Below, piece after piece: positions 5,242 to 6,845 of a stretch of DNA of 6,845 nucleotides. The stretch is taken from NCBI GenBank assembly GCA_963978445.1, contig CAXBRT010000097.1:1-6845 (forward strand). The letters are read 5' to 3'. The stretch comes from TMED14 sp003444795. GTDB taxonomy: Bacteria > Bacteroidota > Bacteroidia > Flavobacteriales > Schleiferiaceae. A model generated the notes under the pieces. It ran no database searches. It saw only the letters and a list, made by a program, of their open reading frames with translations, and was not told where the DNA came from. Every line of letters starts with the position of its first letter. The first letter of the stretch is position 1. A program made the position numbers and the translations under genes.

Positions 5242-6411
5242 ATGAAAAAAATACTGCTGCTCGGCTCCGGTGAGTTGGGAAAAGAACTGGTCATTGCCCT
5301 GAAGCGACTTGGGGCCTACGTGGTTGCATGTGATTCCTACGAGGGCGCTCCTGCGATGCAAGTGGCCGATGACTACGAGGTCTTCAATATGCTAGACGGA
5401 AGGGCACTCGATGCAGCGGTGGTGAAGCACCGCCCGGACCGAATTGTCCCGGAGGTGGAGAGCATTCGAACCGATCGCTTCTACGATTACGAGGCGGAAG
5501 GTTTTCACGTGGTTCCGTCCGCAAAAGCCGCCAATTTTACGATGAATCGCAAGCTGATTCGGGATCTTGCGGCTCAAGAACTTGGCTTGCGAACCGCGCC
5601 CTATCGGTATGCCACCACTTTGAAAGAATTTGAGGAAGCGGTGGCAGAAATTGGGATGCCCTGTGTCGTCAAGCCCTTGATGTCCTCATCAGGAAAAGGC
5701 CAGTCTGTGGTAAAAACGGCGGAAGACGTCGCAAAAGCTTGGGCCTATGCGATGGAGGGTAGTCGTGGGGACTTGATGGAGGTCATTGTGGAAGGCTTTA
5801 TAGATTTTCACACGGAAATCACCCTCCTTACGGTCACCCAAAAAAACGGGCCTACCCTCTTCTGCGCGCCCATTGGGCACCGCCAGGAGCGCGGAGACTA
5901 CCAGGAAAGTTGGCAGCCCTGTGCCATTTCGCCGAAGGATTTGCTCGAAGCGCAAACGATGGCTGCCAAAGTCACCGAAGCCTTGGGCGGTTCTGGGATT
6001 TGGGGCATCGAATTTTTTATCACCTCCAAGGGAGTCGTCTTCTCAGAATTGTCGCCTCGTCCACATGATACAGGCATGGTCACCTTGGCCCATACGCAGA
6101 ACTTGAATGAGTTTGAACTGCATGCGCGTGCCTTCTTAGGCCTGCCTATTCCCGAAATTGAACTGCGTCAGGCTGGAGTTTCAGCGGTAATTCTGGCCAC
6201 GGATGCCGGCCAAAACCCGCCTACCTACACCGGTTTGGAAGAGGCGCTAGCCATGCAACAATCTGATGTGAAACTCTTCGGCAAACCGACCACCCGTCCC
6301 TATCGGCGCATGGGGGTCGCCTTGACGTATGGCGCTGTAGACACCGACATGGATGCCCTGCGCGCGCATGCCAGAACCATGGCTGACTGTGTGGTGGTGC
6401 ACAGCCATTAA
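5242..6411 (+). CDS. purT: Formate-dependent phosphoribosylglycinamide formyltransferase (PurT, GAR transformylase 2)
   Basis: PurT makes formylglycinamide ribonucleotide from GAR, formate and ATP in the third step of purine synthesis, without using formyl-tetrahydrofolate. The 389 residues match the usual length (392 in E. coli). The N-terminal pre-ATP-grasp domain begins LLGSGELGKE (6-15), followed by APAMQVADDY and VPEVESI (69-75). The ATP-grasp core has CVVKPLMSSSGKGQ (141-154), with K144 and the SSSGKGQ loop for ATP, and VEGF (183-186). The magnesium-binding acidic residues appear as E257 in GIEFF and E269 in FSELSPRPHDTGMVTL. The C-terminal part keeps LFGKP (345-349) and RRMGVAL, which contact ATP and GAR. 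All expected residues seem present, so it should be active in the cytoplasm. The ATG at 5242 places the Rossmann-like glycine motif at the usual distance. Confidence 0.98.
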   Translation: MKKILLLGSGELGKELVIALKRLGAYVVACDSYEGAPAMQVADDYEVFNMLDGRALDAAVVKHRPDRIVPEVESIRTDRFYDYEAEGFHVVPSAKAANFTMNRKLIRDLAAQELGLRTAPYRYATTLKEFEEAVAEIGMPCVVKPLMSSSGKGQSVVKTAEDVAKAWAYAMEGSRGDLMEVIVEGFIDFHTEITLLTVTQKNGPTLFCAPIGHRQERGDYQESWQPCAISPKDLLEAQTMAAKVTEALGGSGIWGIEFFITSKGVVFSELSPRPHDTGMVTLAHTQNLNEFELHARAFLGLPIPEIELRQAGVSAVILATDAGQNPPTYTGLEEALAMQQSDVKLFGKPTTRPYRRMGVALTYGAVDTDMDALRAHARTMADCVVVHSH

Positions 6412-6440
6412 ACGTTTGTAAACGCTTTTAAACGCTTGTA
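6411..6440 (+). repeat. Triple tandem 10-bp repeat (AACGYTTKTA)x3
   Basis: Three back-to-back units at 6411-6420, 6421-6430 and 6431-6440 fit AACGYTTKTA, with only two variable positions. The first base is the last base of the purT stop codon, and the array ends four bases before the GTG of the next gene. The period is close to one DNA helical turn, so equal faces of each unit would be presented to a bound protein. CGTTT/AAACG arms at 6413-6424 also form a short inverted repeat. It may be an operator or promoter region for the downstream gene; no strong terminator is present here. Confidence 0.6.
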
Positions 6441-6443
6441 TTC

Positions 6444-6845
6444 GTGAAAAAACTTATGCTCCTTGCCGGACTGCTTTTTAGCTTGGCCCTCCAGGCGCAG
6501 CTGGATACTCAAGTGGTCCGCTTAGAGGCCGCCCCTGTTTTTGGAAAACGGACCAATATCGCTTGGGAGGTGATTCAAAAAGTCATGGCCCAGCGGAGCC
6601 TCCAAATCGAGCAAACACAAACCGTGCAATGCAGTACCTATGCAAAGAGTAGCTATCTCCAAGGGGGGCGAAGCAAGCTCTTTGAATTTTTGAGCTACTC
6701 CCAGCGCGTGCGCCCGGGGACGTACCGCGAATTCGTGGTCGCAGTTGATCAGCATTTGTCCAGAGGGCCGGGGGATTTTGGAAATCAAATGGAGGTGCAG
6801 GCGAGTTTTTCCGGTCGTGGAAATTTTATGGGCGACCAACAGGCT
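6444..6845 (+). CDS. Exported protein, probably DUF5686-like (partial; C-terminus off window)
   Basis: 134 codons are visible with no stop. From the GTG at 6444 the protein begins with two lysines and a hydrophobic core (LMLLAGLLFSLALQAQ), a clear Sec signal with likely cleavage at LQA|Q near residue 18. The mature part has AWEVIQKVMAQRSLQIEQTQ then VQCSTYAKSSYLQGG, which resembles the segment preceding the beta-rich domain in DUF5686 family proteins of Bacteroidota, where a repeated helix is followed by a Cys-Tyr-Lys strand. These proteins are thought to be outer-membrane or periplasmic. The family call is from pattern memory and moderate at best. An in-frame ATG at 6456 is an alternative start but would drop both lysines; GTG fits a signal peptide better. 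It lies 32 bases after purT, and may be either co-transcribed or driven from the triple repeat region. Confidence 0.8.
   Translation, partial: MKKLMLLAGLLFSLALQAQLDTQVVRLEAAPVFGKRTNIAWEVIQKVMAQRSLQIEQTQTVQCSTYAKSSYLQGGRSKLFEFLSYSQRVRPGTYREFVVAVDQHLSRGPGDFGNQMEVQASFSGRGNFMGDQQA

Noticed and set aside
4334..5361. Several minus-strand frames opposite the FemAB-like gene and purT
   Set aside because: They are shadows of strongly supported coding sequence, with no domain, signal or promoter of their own.

Overview
The window looks like part of a chromosome from a marine-type Bacteroidota, most likely Flavobacteriales, with about half G+C. Three things point there. Starts lack Shine-Dalgarno sequences. 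Boxes resembling the Bacteroidota sigma-A -7 element (TAnnTTTG, here often TAnnTTCG) sit just before several start codons. Several protein families are typical of this phylum: an HMA-plus-MauE/DoxX membrane protein, a FemAB/BioF2-like acyltransferase, a Lys1-like dehydrogenase and a probable DUF5686-type envelope protein. The lineage is inferred from gene content, not from a marker gene.

Layout. Positions 1-2327 (minus strand) hold one uninterrupted frame, open at the left edge. It joins a full-length Lys1/saccharopine-dehydrogenase-like domain to the N-terminal part of an M3 oligopeptidase. Positions 2328-2512 are a structured intergenic region. It contains a -7 box that places the fusion gene's start at or next to the transcription start, a G-rich array with 8-bp period that could form a G-quadruplex, a probable intrinsic terminator, and a second 8-bp array on the opposite strand. 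Positions 2513-3345 (minus strand) are a two-gene operon with an ATGA overlap: an exported NlpC/P60 hydrolase followed by a small lipoprotein.

At 3343-3346 the NlpC/P60 gene and the rightward HMA/MauE gene share one CCATGG, so their start codons overlap. Each gene's putative promoter lies inside the other's coding sequence. Rightward from there are the HMA/MauE membrane protein (3344-4075), a 135-bp gap, a FemAB/BioF2-like acyltransferase with an apparent TTG start (4211-5197), purT (5242-6411), a triple 10-bp tandem repeat (6411-6440), and the start of an exported, probably DUF5686-like protein that runs off the right edge.

How the genes relate. No single pathway links them. purT is purine housekeeping. 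The NlpC/P60 enzyme, the lipoprotein, the FemAB-like protein and the last gene all belong to the cell envelope. The HMA/MauE protein suggests metal handling or thiol redox at the inner membrane. The most unusual items are the dehydrogenase-M3 fusion, the overlapping divergent starts with face-to-face promoters, and the inverted 8-bp repeat arrays between 2350 and 2512. No mobile element, CRISPR array, tRNA or rRNA was seen.
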